DNA from: Oenanthe sinensis
Lineage: Eukaryota > Streptophyta > Magnoliopsida > Apiales > Apiaceae
DNA length: 64,000 nucleotides
Assembly: GCA_028671895.1 (NCBI GenBank)
Contig: CM053794.1
Location: 19,516,501 to 19,580,500, forward strand
Reading direction: 5' to 3'
Part shown: positions 61,990 to 64,000 of the stretch, one piece after another
Layout: each line of letters starts with the position of its first letter
Position numbering within the stretch: the stretch's first letter is position 1
Translations under genes and position numbers: made by a program
Notes under the pieces: generated by a model
Database searches by the model: none
The model's input: the letters and a program-made list of their open reading frames with translations, nothing else
What the model was told of the DNA's origin: nothing

Positions 61990-64000
61990 TTACTTCTTCT
62001 TTGGCATCCAATTTTGATTGGGTCCAAGAGGCTTAGATAAATAAACAGATTTAGCTATAGAAATTTTCTGGTCCTTGTCTTTCTCATCGACTGTGCCCTT
62101 GCCCTTTGGTTTTCCTTAAAAGGGGCATCTTTAGGCTTAGGGACAGGGGTTTCCTTCCTAGACTTAGGAGGACTAGCAGTCTTTACCCTAACATGCTTTC
62201 TATTAATGTTCACATCTGTATTAATGCAGGTACTAGATGATGCATTCATCAAGTTTATGTATGTAGACATGATGTTGAAAGCACATTGCATGCATCTTAC
62301 TTTACCACATGGTTGATGAGGGATAGACATGAAAGGCATGGCAGGCATATTAAAAGTTTCTGTTTTTACTACTTTTATCTTTTTACATGCATGCATAAAA
62401 TGACCAGTATAATTACAATTATTACAAACTTTTCTAATGGCTTTGAGAGAGTAGGCATAATCATTTTTCTTATTAACACATATCTTGACATTCCTGTTAG
62501 CTTTCTTCATTTCATTCTTGTTGCCTAAATCACTTTTAATATGTTCCTTAGGTTCTACAGTTTTTACAGATTTCTTAGGCAACTCTTTTTTACTTTCTTC
62601 CTCTTTCTTTTGATCCTCAGCAAGAATTTCTTCTTTCATTAAGATCTGTTCTTCATCTAGGGGTTCGATGACAAACTTCTTGTATAGGGGCTTAGGGACA
62701 TTTTTTTAATACAAGTGGAATGTCTTGCAACACAGGACTTTCCTCAGCAATTGATTCCTCATGTCTCTTTCCTGCCTTTTTATCATAGTCAAATCCTATT
62801 CCAGTTTTTTGACCTATGACATGTTTATCTATTGCCTCCTTAACAAGATTAGCAGATTTCTTATAAGCCTGAAGTTTTAGCTCTAACTCAGAAATTTTAT
62901 TCCTAAGAGCAGTTTCTACTTCTTGGTTGCATTTTTCTCTATTCTGCAGATATTCTATCTTCTGTTTCAGATCTTCTAAGTTAACACATGCAAGATCTAG
63001 TTCTTCATTTCTAGCTTCTAGCATTTTATTCTTTAGAACTAGTTTAGCATTTTCTTCTTCAGATACTAGCATGCTTGTGTGAATGTTAAACATTTCTATG
63101 CTTAGATCTTCTACAGTTTTCTTATAATCAGAATTAGACATGTCAACTATGGAAAGAAATGATACCTTTGATGACTGAGGTGATGCCTCTGAAGAGTCTG
63201 CCATTAGTGCAACATTTCTATATGTCTCTTCTTCATCATTGTCTGAGTCATCCCAGCTCTTTCCCTCGGCTATATAAGCTCTGCACTGATGCTTCTTCAC
63301 CAGTGCATCATACTTTTGCTTGAGTTCATCATACGACTCCTTTCTTTCATTTCCTTGCTTAGGCTTCCATTATTCTGTAGCAAAATGCCTGGGTTCATCA
63401 CAGTTGTAGCACTTGAACTTGCTGCGGTCTATCATTCCTGTCTTATAACCTCCTTTGTTATAAGACCCTGAAGATGAACAACCTTGGTTGTTGTTTCTGA
63501 AGCTGGAACCACTGTAACTGGTGTTACTCTTGAATTTGTACTTAGGGTTCCTTCTAAACCCGAGGTTCTTGAACTTCCCTTCCATATAGGCCATTGTCTT
63601 ATTTTCCAGCTATTCAAGTTCCTCCTCCAGCTTATAGAATCTCTTCTTTCTCAACTACAGGCTTCATTGTGCTGGTCTCTGTGACAGTAAAATCTTTGGT
63701 TACAAGTGTTGTAGTTTTCAACAGTGTTGTATTCTTACTGTCCACTATTCCTAAACCATAAATGATCTGTCTCTACTCTTGCTCCATTTCATGAGTCTTG
63801 AGCTTCCTATATAGAATTTCAATGAACATGTCATTTATATCACTTCTCTCTCTGATGGTAGAAATTTTGTGTTCAAGATATGCTGGCAGTGTCAACATAA
63901 ATTTCCTGTTGATCTCCCTACGTGAGTAGGCCTTCCCATGCAGTGACAAGTCATTCAATAATCTGTTGTACCTCTCAAAGACTTGAGTGATACTTTTTCC
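61990..64000 (-). pseudogene. gag: F gag, broken, start beyond window
   Basis: Enters the window in the gag domain (SITQVFERYNRLLNDLSLHGK), co-linear with B and C. Open pieces 63958-63773, 63594-63370, 63300-62692 and 62639-62055. The knuckle CYNCDEPRHFATE ends in a stop where the last Cys should be (about 63370). Coiled coil 63180-62830. The PCGKVRCMQCAFNIM cluster (about 62312-62268) is preserved. It ends GPNQNWMPKKK and TAA at 61992-61990, matching C (GPNQCWVPKKA). Confidence 0.88.

Larger units (their letters stand above)
52653..64000 (-). mobile_element. F: copia element with ORF3, reverse strand, 5' end beyond window
   Basis: Right to left: gag (from 64000), pol, spacer with hairpin array, ORF3, PPT and truncated 3' LTR. 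A Stowaway MITE sits between pol and spacer. All genes are decayed. The pol protein is closest to B and similar to C; the last 200 bp match the C 3' end. The 5' LTR is outside the window. Confidence 0.88.

Overview
The window is nuclear DNA of a flowering plant, probably a eudicot (AT-rich, tRNA-Met primer sites, Ty1/copia elements with a third ORF, a Stowaway MITE). I see no host gene, rRNA, tRNA or organelle segment. Almost every base belongs to LTR retrotransposons nested in one another. Most resemble sireviruses: gag with zinc knuckles, a protease-integrase-RT-RNase H pol, a large ORF3 after pol, and polypurine tracts of the AAATAGGGGGAGAT type. I label the elements by letter; these are not database names.

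Layout. 1-1022: reverse-strand copia LTR (Y), cut by the window edge. 1023-3304: 3' end of element Z (ORF3 remnant and 3' LTR). 3305-3779: AT-rich decayed repeats. 3780-46716: old element B, with a 5' LTR, ruined gag and broken pol, split inside its protease by A1. A1 spans 8355-45570 and is itself split inside ORF3 by C (17696-29654, TSD gtaac) and by A2 (31546-44155, reverse strand, TSD tactt). 46717-47240: LINE reverse-transcriptase scrap. 47241-52652: decayed element D (a relative of A), whose integrase is interrupted by E (51170-52362), a solo LTR. 52653-64000: element F on the reverse strand, which runs off the window in gag; a 251-bp Stowaway MITE (58515-58765) sits exactly at the end of its pol.

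Age order. Nesting and LTR divergence (hand counts) agree: B is older than A1 (LTRs about 2% different), then A2 (about 1.3%), then C (about 8 differences in 1495 bp, 0.5%). C is almost intact, but the glycine codon of its protease D-S-G is a stop and it has no ORF3. A2 keeps a 1613-codon ORF3 with only two premature stops.

Most interesting structure. Six LTR families here (Z, B, A, C, D, E/F) carry their own dense U3 array of a short, often self-complementary motif. In A (CAGAGTCT) and in F (TTGTTGCGCC...GGCGCCACA hairpins) the family motif also fills the spacer between pol and ORF3, as expected of an internal control region for ORF3. The A motif also runs through A coding sequence as Glu-Ser/Asp-Ser codons. 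Gag and pol are separate ORFs with a conserved TGCAGGG at the junction. A1 and A2 form an inverted repeat with 1.9-kb arms that could give dsRNA.
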